A stretch of DNA of 64,000 bases from Fictibacillus nanhaiensis (GTDB lineage Bacteria; Bacillota; Bacilli; Bacillales; Fictibacillaceae): the NCBI RefSeq assembly GCF_019801215.1, contig NZ_JAHVJO010000001.1:992001-1056000 (forward strand). The letters are read 5' to 3'. The translations under genes were made by a program, and so were the position numbers. The notes under the pieces were generated by a model, which saw only the letters and a program-made list of their open reading frames with translations, did not search any database and was not told the origin of the DNA. Position 1 is the first letter of the stretch. Every line of letters starts with the position of its first letter. Shown here piece after piece: positions 17,692 to 25,956 of this stretch.

Positions 17692-19357
17692 ATATTTCCA
17701 TTATGATTGGCATAATCATCGGTCTTCTTTTCGTTTTTTCAAATAAATACTGACTTAAAGTATCTCTTACATTGGACTTTAAGCTGGACCATTCTTTCAT
17801 ATTCTCATTCATGCATTTTTCAAGCACTTCCCGAACCTTTGTGTTCGCTTCGTGCAGTAGTGCTTCGCTTTCTCTTACATATACGAATCCACGAGAGATG
17901 ATTTCAGGCCCTGAGATAAGCTGATGAGAATCTTTACTGATCGTAACAACAACAACTAAAATACCATCTTGAGATAATAATTTCCGATCTCGTAAGACTA
18001 TATTTCCGATATCACCAACACCTAAACCGTCGACCAGAACATTCCCAGAAGGAACTTTCCCAGTTTTTTGCGCTTGTCCACTCATGAATTCGACAACTTC
18101 ACCTTTATCAATAATAAAGATATTGTCTTTTTCTACACCTACTTCAATCGCAAGTTTTTGATGCGCTTTTTGCATCTTATACTCTCCATGAACAGGTATA
18201 AAATATTTTGGTTTCATCATACTGAGCATGAACTTTAACTCTTCAGCACTTCCATGTCCGGAAACATGTACTTTCTTCTGGCCAAATATCACATCTGCAC
18301 CAGTTCGCATGAGCTTGTCTACCATTTTCGCAACTGATGTTTCATTGCCAGGTATCGGGGTAGCGGCAATAACGACAGTATCTGATGGACGTAATGCTAT
18401 CTGTTTATGTGATTTTTGTGCCATTCTCGACAACGCTGCCATCGATTCTCCTTGGCTTCCCGTTGTTAAGATGACTACTTTCTCATCACTGTAATTGTTT
18501 GCTGCATCAATCGTAATAAGCAAATCTTTTTCGACGTTTAAGTAACCAAGCTGTGAAGCAATGTCTACTACTTTTACCATGCTTCTGCCGTTTACTGCTA
18601 CTTTACGGTTCGTTTTAGCCGCTGCGTTCATCACTTGCTGAACACGGTGAACGTTTGAAGCAAAGGATGCAATGATAATACGGCCTTTTGCAGCTTGGAA
18701 GACATCTAAAATTTCGTGTCCGACTTGAGCTTCTGGACCGGTTGATCCAGGACGCTCTGCATTTGTACTGTCTGACAGAAGGCATAATACCCCTTCTTCT
18801 GCTAACGCTGAAATTTTACCGAATTCTGTATGCTGACCATCGATAGGTGTGTGATCAATCTTAAAATCACCAGTATTTGCAATGATTCCCTGTGACGTGT
18901 GAATTGCAATACCAACTGCATCTGGAATACTGTGGTTCACATGAAAAAAGCTTACTTTTGCACTGTTAAACGACAATTTTTGGTTTGTTTCAATTAAATT
19001 CAGTTTGGTTGAACGCAATAGTCCAGCCTCTTTTAGTTTCGCTTCCACGAGACCTAATGTTAGGCGTGTGCCATAGACAGGGACAGGGACTTGTCTCAAT
19101 ACATAAGGAAGTCCTCCTATATGATCTTCATGGGCATGAGTTAAGAAGATTCCTGTTACACGTTCGAGGTTTTCTTTTAAGTAAGTTACATCTGGAATAA
19201 CGATGTCGATTCCGAGCATTTCCTCCTGCGGAAACATTAAACCAGAATCCATTACAAAAATCTCTTCACCCGTATCCACTACATACATGTTTTTGCCGAT
19301 CTCACCTACTCCGCCCAAGGCAAAAACTTTTATTTTCTCTCTATTTTGTTTTGACAA
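17690..19357 (-). CDS. rnjB: Ribonuclease J2
   Basis: This is a 555-residue metallo-beta-lactamase/beta-CASP ribonuclease, the same length as B. subtilis RnjB. The metal motif HAHEDHIGG is intact (about residues 74-82), and further ligands appear in FHVNHSIPDA and DFKIDHTP. The C-terminal part contains PVHGEYKM. RNase J2 partners RNase J1 in mRNA decay and processing. J1 is the main enzyme and is normally encoded elsewhere. The position downstream of dapA and separate terminators on both sides fit the B. subtilis assignment as J2 rather than J1. Confidence 0.93.
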   Translation of the reverse strand: MSKQNREKIKVFALGGVGEIGKNMYVVDTGEEIFVMDSGLMFPQEEMLGIDIVIPDVTYLKENLERVTGIFLTHAHEDHIGGLPYVLRQVPVPVYGTRLTLGLVEAKLKEAGLLRSTKLNLIETNQKLSFNSAKVSFFHVNHSIPDAVGIAIHTSQGIIANTGDFKIDHTPIDGQHTEFGKISALAEEGVLCLLSDSTNAERPGSTGPEAQVGHEILDVFQAAKGRIIIASFASNVHRVQQVMNAAAKTNRKVAVNGRSMVKVVDIASQLGYLNVEKDLLITIDAANNYSDEKVVILTTGSQGESMAALSRMAQKSHKQIALRPSDTVVIAATPIPGNETSVAKMVDKLMRTGADVIFGQKKVHVSGHGSAEELKFMLSMMKPKYFIPVHGEYKMQKAHQKLAIEVGVEKDNIFIIDKGEVVEFMSGQAQKTGKVPSGNVLVDGLGVGDIGNIVLRDRKLLSQDGILVVVVTISKDSHQLISGPEIISRGFVYVRESEALLHEANTKVREVLEKCMNENMKEWSSLKSNVRDTLSQYLFEKTKRRPMIMPIIMEI

Positions 19358-19469
19358 TGTGTATATTCCTCCTATGTTGTATGTAAAAAAATTATAATCC
19401 CGATCACGTCACTTACAAACATTATAACGTATCAGTTGATTACAAAACAAGACTGAGCGGTTGACAAAT

Positions 19470-19505
19470 AAAAAATAAAAAAAGCAAACCGGAACCGGTT
19501 TGCTT
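19470..19505 (-). terminator. Intrinsic terminator after dapA
   Basis: A 9-bp stem GCAAACCGG/CCGGTTTGC (19484-19492 with 19495-19503) has a very short loop and is flanked by T-runs on both strands. It separates dapA from rnjB. Confidence 0.88.
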
Positions 19506-19508
19506 TTT

Positions 19509-20378
19509 TTACAAGTCATTCAAGCGTACGGATAGTGAGTTACGCTCAGCTTCGTTCAATGGTAATAATGGCAGTCTAACGCCACCAACATCAAGACCTT
19601 TTAACTGTAATGCTGTTTTTACTGGTGCAGGACTTGGTGCTTTGAACAACTCATTCATAACGGGTAAAAGTTTCCGATGGATGCGTGCGGCTTCTTTATT
19701 CTCACCTTCGTAAAAGGCTTTAATCATTGACTGCATTTGATTGCCTATAACATGAGAAGCTACCGAAACGATACCAGCACTTCCAACCGCTAATGATGGT
19801 AGCGTCAATCCATCATCTCCGCTATACAATAAAAAGTCTTCAGGTGTTTTTTCAATGACTTCACTCATCATATCAAGGTTGCCGCCGGCATCTTTTAACG
19901 CTACAACATTTGGAATTTCAGCAAGTCTTATCACGGTATCCACCGAAAAAGAAATCACAGACCTTCCAGGAATGTTATAAGCCATAATCGGAAGACTTAC
20001 AGCTTGAGCGATCGCCTTATAATGGGCAATAATTCCTTCTTGGCTTGGTTTGTTGTAATAAGGGGCCACAATCATGATAGCATCAACACCAACCTCTTCT
20101 GCCTTTTTAGACAGATCAACCGATGCTTTCGTGTTGTTGCTTCCTGTTCCTGCGATAACAGGAACTCTTCCGTTGACCGTTTTCACGACATGCTTAAACA
20201 ATGCTACTTTTTCTTCTGTTGTTAACGTTGGCGATTCTCCGGTCGTGCCAGCCACTACTAAACTGTCGGTCCCATTTTCTAGCAGATGGTTGACAAGTTT
20301 TGTTGTCCTTGCAAAGTCCACGTTCCCTTTGCTATCAAACGGTGTTACCATTGCCGTACTAATATTTCCAAAATTCAT
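19509..20378 (-). CDS. dapA: 4-hydroxy-tetrahydrodipicolinate synthase
   Basis: DapA condenses pyruvate with aspartate semialdehyde, the branch point to diaminopimelate, lysine and, in spore formers, dipicolinate. The 289-residue TIM-barrel protein has GTTGES (44-49), the catalytic tyrosine in AYNIPGRS (Y134) and the Schiff-base lysine in VALKDAGGN (K162). It lies 17 bases downstream of dapG, so it is co-transcribed with the genes that supply its substrate. Confidence 0.97.
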   Translation of the reverse strand: MNFGNISTAMVTPFDSKGNVDFARTTKLVNHLLENGTDSLVVAGTTGESPTLTTEEKVALFKHVVKTVNGRVPVIAGTGSNNTKASVDLSKKAEEVGVDAIMIVAPYYNKPSQEGIIAHYKAIAQAVSLPIMAYNIPGRSVISFSVDTVIRLAEIPNVVALKDAGGNLDMMSEVIEKTPEDFLLYSGDDGLTLPSLAVGSAGIVSVASHVIGNQMQSMIKAFYEGENKEAARIHRKLLPVMNELFKAPSPAPVKTALQLKGLDVGGVRLPLLPLNEAERNSLSVRLNDL

Positions 20379-20395
20379 TTACGTTCACTCCTCTA

Positions 20396-21658
20396 CTACT
20401 CTTTAAACTGTTGCTGTACAATTTCTTGTAAATTTGCAGTAATTCCTTCTTCATTTAAACGAAACGTCCTGTGAAGAGCATTTACTGATTCGATTAGATC
20501 TTCTTTTTTCACTAATACCCAGATTGTAGTATGAGAGTCTGCTGATTGTAAGATTTGAATATTTCTGCTAGAAAGTGATTCCACTATGGCTGCTGTTACT
20601 CCTGGAGTTCCAGCAATTCCTGCACCAACAGCGGAAACTTTTGCACAGTTTCGTGTAACTTCAGGTTCAAAACCTAGTTCATTCAATTTTGCTAACGCTT
20701 GGTCGGTCTTATTTTCCATGATGGTGTAAACAACACCTTTTGGACTGATGTTAATAAAATCGACTGATATTTGTTCTTGTGCCATCGCCTTAAAAACTCT
20801 TGTTTGTAAATCATACTGGCCGTCATTCGCAAACACTTTGATCTGTGTAATGTTGGAAACGTGTGCGATACCGGTTATGATCGACTCTTGTACGTCTTTA
20901 CCTGCGGGACCTTTTAAAGAAGATGTAACAAGCGTTCCAGGCAGATCTGAATAAGTTGATCGGATTCGCAATGGAATCTTTGCTTGCATCGCAATCTCAA
21001 CCGCTCTAGGATGGATAACTTTCGCCCCTTGATAAGCCATATTACAGATCTCTGCATACGTAACAACGGAGAGAGATCTCGCATCCTTTACAAGTCTAGG
21101 ATCTGCCGTCATTACTCCTTCTACGTCAGTGAAGATATCGATAAATTCAGCTTGAAGTGCTGCACCAAGTGCTGAAGCGCTCGTATCGCTCCCTCCTCTT
21201 CCAAGCGTCGCGATATCACCATTTTTAGATTGTCCTTGAAAACCAGCAACCACTACGACTTGTTTGTTTTCCAATTCTTCTTTTATTCGGTCACATTTCA
21301 TATCTACAATTCTTGCGTTTGAGAAATCATCATTTGTGCGAAATCCTGCTTGTGGACCTGTTAATGCAGTGGAAGTTAATCCTGAAGCATTTAATAATCC
21401 TGAAAAGACAACAGAAGATATAATTTCCCCACATGAAAGCAGAAGATCTTGTTCCCGGTTTGATATCTTGTTGTTTTCACCTAATAGACTCAGCAATGTG
21501 TCTGTAGCATAAGGATCCCCAATGCGCCCCATTGCGGAAACGACACAGATTACTTTGTAGCCTTCGTCAACTGCCTTTTGAATATGTCGGACTGCCTCTA
21601 AGCGTCCCTCGTTGTCTTTTAAAGACGTTCCCCCAAATTTTTGAACGATAATTTTCAT
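20396..21658 (-). CDS. dapG: Aspartokinase I (DapG)
   Basis: Aspartate kinase phosphorylates aspartate at the first step of the DAP/lysine/threonine pathway. The catalytic domain carries KFGGTSL near the N-terminus and GRGGSDTSASALGA. Two C-terminal ACT domains (about residues 270-410, with DGQYDLQTRVFKA and GIAGTPGVTAAI) bind the feedback inhibitor. In B. subtilis DapG is the isoenzyme inhibited by diaminopimelate and is encoded with asd and dapA, as here. The 21-base gap from asd supports one operon. Confidence 0.95.
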   Translation of the reverse strand: MKIIVQKFGGTSLKDNEGRLEAVRHIQKAVDEGYKVICVVSAMGRIGDPYATDTLLSLLGENNKISNREQDLLLSCGEIISSVVFSGLLNASGLTSTALTGPQAGFRTNDDFSNARIVDMKCDRIKEELENKQVVVVAGFQGQSKNGDIATLGRGGSDTSASALGAALQAEFIDIFTDVEGVMTADPRLVKDARSLSVVTYAEICNMAYQGAKVIHPRAVEIAMQAKIPLRIRSTYSDLPGTLVTSSLKGPAGKDVQESIITGIAHVSNITQIKVFANDGQYDLQTRVFKAMAQEQISVDFINISPKGVVYTIMENKTDQALAKLNELGFEPEVTRNCAKVSAVGAGIAGTPGVTAAIVESLSSRNIQILQSADSHTTIWVLVKKEDLIESVNALHRTFRLNEEGITANLQEIVQQQFKE

Positions 21659-21679
21659 GAATGCACCTTCTTTATAAAA

Positions 21680-22723
21680 TTAGAGCAAGTTTAGCTTAAT
21701 CAAGCTCTCCGCAATCTGTACGGAGTTATAAGCTGCGCCTTTTAACAAGTTATCTGACACTACCCACATGTGGTAGGCGTTATCACGGTCTAAGTCTTTA
21801 CGAATACGGCCTACAAATACATCTGGCAATCCTGCAGCCAACGCAGGCATCGGATAGATCTGTTGTTCAGGCTGATCTTGAAGAGTTACGCCAGGTGCGG
21901 ATTTTAACAGTTCTCTCACTTCCTGAACAGAAGGGTTGCCACCTTCAAATTCAGCGTACAGAGATTCAGAATGTCCCGTTTCTACTGGCAATCTGACACA
22001 GGTTGCCGCAATTTCAAGGTTTTCTAAGTGCATGATTTTTTTCGTTTCATTCATCATTTTTAATTCTTCAAATGTATAGCCGTTCTCTTCAAATTTATCA
22101 ATCTGAGGGACAGCATTAAATGCGATCTGATAGTGTTTTTTATCTGATGCACACGGCATGATAGACGGTTCGAATGCTTTATCGTTTAAGATCGCTTCTG
22201 ATTGTTCTTTTAACTCTTGAACTGCCTTTGCACCAGCTCCTGAAACGGCCTGGTAAGTTGATACGATCACTTTTTTCAGACCGTACTTTTCATGAAGCGG
22301 CTGAAGAGCAACGACCATTTGAATGGTTGAACAATTCGGATTTGCGATAATACCTTTATGATTTAGCAGATCATGTTCATTTACTTCTGGAACAACAAGA
22401 GGTACATTAGGGTCCATACGAAAAGCACTTGTGTTATCCACAACAATTGCCCCTCTTTTTACAGCTTCGTGCGCCAGTTGTTTAGAAACTGAGCCACCTG
22501 CAGAGAACAAAGCTAGCTCTACCCCTTCAAATGCTTCTGGTGTTGCTTCTTGGATGGTATGAGTCTCACCATTAAAAGTGATGACCTGTCCTGCAGATCT
22601 TTTACTCGCAAGAAGTGAAAGTTTTCGTATCGGAAAATTCTTTTCTTTTAATGTATTCAACATTTGCTGACCAACAGCTCCTGTTGCACCTACAACAGCT
22701 ACATGAAACGATTTTTGGCTCAT
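21680..22723 (-). CDS. asd: Aspartate-semialdehyde dehydrogenase
   Basis: Asd reduces aspartyl phosphate to aspartate semialdehyde with NADPH. The N-terminal Rossmann motif is VAVVGATGAVGQQML. The catalytic cysteine lies in NPNCSTIQMV and the substrate-binding region in CVRLPVETGHSESLY. The frame extends upstream to 22777, but the protein starts at MSQKSFHVAVVG (22723), where GAGGAG precedes the ATG. A promoter and a hairpin lie in the 140-base leader between dpaB and asd, so asd-dapG-dapA can be expressed in vegetative cells independently of dpaA-dpaB. Confidence 0.95.
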   Translation of the reverse strand: MSQKSFHVAVVGATGAVGQQMLNTLKEKNFPIRKLSLLASKRSAGQVITFNGETHTIQEATPEAFEGVELALFSAGGSVSKQLAHEAVKRGAIVVDNTSAFRMDPNVPLVVPEVNEHDLLNHKGIIANPNCSTIQMVVALQPLHEKYGLKKVIVSTYQAVSGAGAKAVQELKEQSEAILNDKAFEPSIMPCASDKKHYQIAFNAVPQIDKFEENGYTFEELKMMNETKKIMHLENLEIAATCVRLPVETGHSESLYAEFEGGNPSVQEVRELLKSAPGVTLQDQPEQQIYPMPALAAGLPDVFVGRIRKDLDRDNAYHMWVVSDNLLKGAAYNSVQIAESLIKLNLL

Positions 22724-22765
22724 TTTTATAAACTCCTCTATTCTATAAAGTAAGCTACAACAGAA

Positions 22766-22792
22766 GGAGAAACACAATTTTATGGTTTCTCC
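22766..22792 (-). other. Stem-loop in the asd leader
   Basis: An 8-bp stem GGAGAAAC/GTTTCTCC encloses an 11-base loop, between the candidate asd promoter and the asd start. No T-run follows, so it is not an obvious terminator. It is not the lysine riboswitch, which is far larger. Confidence 0.5.
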
Positions 22793-22811
22793 TCGTTAAT
22801 CCATATAATTT

Positions 22812-22840
22812 ATCATATTTTATCATAAACTTCGTCGCAA
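22812..22840 (-). promoter_or_regulatory. Sigma A promoter candidate for asd-dapG-dapA
   Basis: On the minus strand TTGCGA (22835-22840) and TATGAT (22812-22817) are 17 bases apart, about 90 bases upstream of the asd start. Sequence-based inference. Confidence 0.55.
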
Positions 22841-22863
22841 TGAACGGATTTTCTTCTGTTGTT

Positions 22864-23451
22864 TTATTCAGTTACCCTTAATACGGGCTGAAGCTGCTTA
22901 CCTTCAAGGGCATATTCTACAGCATCAACTAATGTGTCCATATGAGCTACTAGAGAATTTTGCTTCTTTACAGGATCATCCTGGCCGAACGGTATAAAAT
23001 AAATATTCTTTGTGGCCATCAGTCTCATGATATTAACGCCATTTAGCCCTAATCCATCATTTGTTGATATACCAAGTAAAACGGGCTTCTGGTTTCTTAA
23101 GGTAGCTTTTGCTCCCATCAATACAGGCGAATCTGTCATTGCATTCGCAAATTTGCTTATTGAATTACCTGTTAATGGTGCGATCACCATACAATCCAGA
23201 GGTGTTTTCGGTCCGAACGGCTCTGCTTTTACGATCGAATCTACAGGTTCATTACCTGTAATCTCTTTTATTTTTTCTACCCATTCCCCTTCTGCTCCGA
23301 AACGGGTTGTCGTGTTTTGCACTGTATGGGTAAAAAATGGTGTAACCTTTGCACCTAAGTCTACTAACTTTTGAATTTGCGGAAAAACAGCTTCATACGT
23401 ACAATGAGACCCAGTCAAACCGAAACCGATATGTTTACCCTTTACATCCAT
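22864..23451 (-). CDS. dpaB: Dipicolinate synthase subunit B (SpoVFB)
   Basis: DpaB is the flavoprotein subunit of the mother-cell enzyme that oxidises dihydrodipicolinate to dipicolinate, the spore-core chelator. The 195-residue protein shows the flavoprotein-like opening KHIGFGLTGSHC and the Ser-rich loop APLTGNSISKFANAMTDSP, typical of the DpaB/phosphopantothenoylcysteine decarboxylase-like fold. It lies 6 bases downstream of dpaA. Confidence 0.95.
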   Translation of the reverse strand: MDVKGKHIGFGLTGSHCTYEAVFPQIQKLVDLGAKVTPFFTHTVQNTTTRFGAEGEWVEKIKEITGNEPVDSIVKAEPFGPKTPLDCMVIAPLTGNSISKFANAMTDSPVLMGAKATLRNQKPVLLGISTNDGLGLNGVNIMRLMATKNIYFIPFGQDDPVKKQNSLVAHMDTLVDAVEYALEGKQLQPVLRVTE

Positions 23452-23457
23452 GTAAGA

Positions 23458-24351
23458 TTACCCCTTCCGCTTATTAAATTCAGTTATTAAAAGCTGCGAA
23501 AGTACATTAGCTACTATTTTTCCTGCCGTCTTTGGAGCTACAATCCCTGGTAATCCAGGAGCAAGCAAAGCCTTTATGCCTCTTTTTTCTGCATATTTGA
23601 AATCTGTTCCTCCAGGCTTAGAAGCTAAGTCAACAATTAAAGTATGGGACGGAAACTTAGAGATTACATCGGCAGTTACGATCTGAGTGGGTATCGTATT
23701 AATACATACATCCGTCTCATAAACTTCATTCTTTAAATCATCTAAATGAAAAGGAACCATGCCCATTTCTGAAATTCTTGCCATATGTTCAGATTTTCTT
23801 GCCCCTACCTTCACATTTGCTCCCAGCGCTTGAAACGTTCTGGCTACGCTCATTCCAACTCGGCCAAAGCCTAGGACGACTGTATTAGACTGATGGATTG
23901 TTATATCCGTATGCTGTATCACCATCATAATCGTGCCCTCAACGGTCGGAATACTGTTGTAGATGGCTACATCGTCCCTCTCAAACAATTTTGTAAGCTT
24001 TCGATCACTGTTTTTCACGATCGAATCTAAATAACCATTGCTAATACCAGAGAAGATTTGACAATGACTCTTCGTTTGTTTTAACTGTTCTTCTGTCAAG
24101 ATAATCTGGCGGTTTGAAAAGATCGTATCAATTTCCCCCTGCAGACCTGTTCCACTTACAGGCAAAATAATGCTATCCAACTTAGAAAAATCAACTTCAT
24201 CTATATCCATTTTTGATGCACCGGTAAACCCATGGTCCAGCTGGTCATAGCCAATAAGTGTAAGTATCGCATCCAACTCAGTTAATTTTCGAATGACTTC
24301 TAACTGTCTCGCATCGCCGCCAAAAACTGCGATATGCAAATCCGTTAACAT
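23458..24351 (-). CDS. dpaA: Dipicolinate synthase subunit A (SpoVFA)
   Basis: DpaA is the NAD(P)-binding dehydrogenase-like subunit of dipicolinate synthase. Residues 1-130 form an N-terminal catalytic-type domain (HIAVFGGDARQLEVIRKL). A Rossmann motif VVLGFGRVGMSVA lies at about 158-170. At 297 residues it is complete. GGGGAG precedes the ATG, and a sigma K-like promoter lies 60 bases upstream, fitting late mother-cell expression. This is good evidence that the organism sporulates. Confidence 0.95.
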   Translation of the reverse strand: MLTDLHIAVFGGDARQLEVIRKLTELDAILTLIGYDQLDHGFTGASKMDIDEVDFSKLDSIILPVSGTGLQGEIDTIFSNRQIILTEEQLKQTKSHCQIFSGISNGYLDSIVKNSDRKLTKLFERDDVAIYNSIPTVEGTIMMVIQHTDITIHQSNTVVLGFGRVGMSVARTFQALGANVKVGARKSEHMARISEMGMVPFHLDDLKNEVYETDVCINTIPTQIVTADVISKFPSHTLIVDLASKPGGTDFKYAEKRGIKALLAPGLPGIVAPKTAGKIVANVLSQLLITEFNKRKG

Positions 24352-24409
24352 TCTTTCTCCCCTTTCTCCGTTGTTCCTTTATTGCAGGGGATTGCTATCC
24401 ACGTTCATC

Positions 24410-24436
24410 ATCATATGAACGATCCGCCTATCTGGT
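24410..24436 (-). promoter_or_regulatory. Sigma K-type promoter candidate for dpaA-dpaB
   Basis: On the minus strand AC (24435-24436) is followed after 17 bases by CATATGAT (24410-24417), matching the sigma K pattern AC-N16/17-CATANNNT. The distance to the dpaA start is about 60 bases. In B. subtilis spoVF is a sigma K gene. Confidence 0.5.
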
Positions 24437-24584
24437 TACTCAAAACCCCATTTACAACGGCATTACTGATATATACCATCAACAAAAAATTGTTTTAACG
24501 AACTATGGTTACAATCAACATCATTATATTCAATAGACTTTTCCATGTTTGGGGCAATGGTTATACATGACGCCCATTTTTCCA

Positions 24585-24615
24585 AAATAAAAAATCCGGG
24601 AATGATCCCGGATTT
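24585..24615 (-). terminator. Intrinsic terminator after mlpA
   Basis: A perfect 10-bp stem AAATCCGGGA/TCCCGGATTT (24592-24601 with 24606-24615) has a 4-base loop and is followed by TTTATTTT on the minus strand. Confidence 0.88.
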
Positions 24616-24633
24616 CAAAAAGGGTTTACTGTT

Positions 24634-25875
24634 TTATTGCAAGCCCTTTGGCAACTCGCCTTGCGGACTCACAAGTGAAGCTGAACAGCCTTCATTAAAG
24701 ATGGTAGAAATCAGACTATCAACATCTTCCTTTGTTACTTTATCGATTGATTCTACCATATCATCTAACGTACGATGATAACCTAATATGAGCTCATGTT
24801 TACCATTTCTGCTCATTCTGCTGTTTGTACTTTCTAAACTAAGCATCAGGTTGCCCTTGATTTGTTCTTTTGAATTTCTCAGTTCTTTCTCCGTAATTCC
24901 GTTTTCATTTAGGTCGTTTACGATATTTGTGATCGTATCATACAGTTCATCGAGCTGATGAGGAGCTGTTCCACCATAAATCGTAAAAATTCCGTTATCC
25001 TGAAATGCAGAATGATAGGAAAATACAGAATACGCAAGTCCTTTTTGCTCTCTTACTTCTTGAAAAAGGCGACTCGACATGCTTGAACCAAAAATATTAT
25101 TCAAGATGATTAAGCTGTAGCTCCGCTTATCTTTTAAAGACAGACCCGGATAACCTAAACATAAATGAGCTTGTTCCGTCTCTTTCTTGCGAGCTAATTT
25201 TTCTGAATGAAAAACAGGAGATATCATTTCAATCTTTGGAACGGAAGTCGTCGTGTAGCTGCCAAACCAATCCTCAACCTTTTGGATGAAGGATTCGTCA
25301 ATATTTCCAGCTATCGAAATAACAACCTCTTCGGGAACATAGTGTGTATTCATGTAATCACGCAACGTATTTCCATTAAAAGAATGAAGGGTCTCTTCCG
25401 TTCCTAAAATAGGAAATCCGAGTTCGTGATTCTGAAAACTAGCGCGGCTAAGCATATCATGAACAATATCGTCTGGTGTATCTTCGTACATTTTTATTTC
25501 TTCTAGCACCACATTCTTTTCTTTTAATAGCTCGCCTTCATCAAATGTTGAATGAAAGAACATATCTGCTAGTACTTCAAGAGCATATGGGGCATGCGTA
25601 TCAAGAACTTTTGCATAATAACAGGTATATTCTTTCGATGTAAACGCATTCACTTGACCGCCGATACTGTCAAATGACTCTGCAATCTCTCTCGCCGTTC
25701 TTGTTTTTGTCCCTTTAAAAAACATGTGCTCTAAAAAGTGGGAAATCCCGTTGTTTTTTGTATTTTCAAATCTTGAACCTGTACCAATCCATACACCGAT
25801 CGCTACAGATCGTACCGTTGGAATATTTTCTAAAACGACGCGTACGCCGTTTGAACAAGTATGTCTTTTTATCAA
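24634..25875 (-). CDS. mlpA: M16-family zinc protease (MlpA/YmxG)
   Basis: This 413-residue M16 peptidase resembles the mitochondrial processing peptidase beta subunit. The zinc motif HFLEH lies at residues 46-50 and is followed by FFKGTKTRTA and the downstream acidic motif LEEIKMYEDTP. A C-terminal FQEVREQKGLAYSVFS matches the R/Y substrate motif. The B. subtilis orthologue has been linked to control of extracellular protease expression, but the substrate is unclear. It is flanked by ylxY upstream and dpaA downstream. The small gene ymxH, often next to mlpA, is not present here. Confidence 0.92.
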   Translation of the reverse strand: MIKRHTCSNGVRVVLENIPTVRSVAIGVWIGTGSRFENTKNNGISHFLEHMFFKGTKTRTAREIAESFDSIGGQVNAFTSKEYTCYYAKVLDTHAPYALEVLADMFFHSTFDEGELLKEKNVVLEEIKMYEDTPDDIVHDMLSRASFQNHELGFPILGTEETLHSFNGNTLRDYMNTHYVPEEVVISIAGNIDESFIQKVEDWFGSYTTTSVPKIEMISPVFHSEKLARKKETEQAHLCLGYPGLSLKDKRSYSLIILNNIFGSSMSSRLFQEVREQKGLAYSVFSYHSAFQDNGIFTIYGGTAPHQLDELYDTITNIVNDLNENGITEKELRNSKEQIKGNLMLSLESTNSRMSRNGKHELILGYHRTLDDMVESIDKVTKEDVDSLISTIFNEGCSASLVSPQGELPKGLQ

Positions 25876-25956
25876 ACTTGTTTCCTCCTAGCTGTCAGTT
25901 GTTCCACCAAAATATCATAGGAACAATATACCATTATCACAACTCAATATACAACT

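Noticed and set aside
22724-22863. Lysine riboswitch upstream of asd-dapG
   Set aside because: The leader is too short and lacks the five-helix junction and terminator of an L-box. Only one small hairpin is present.
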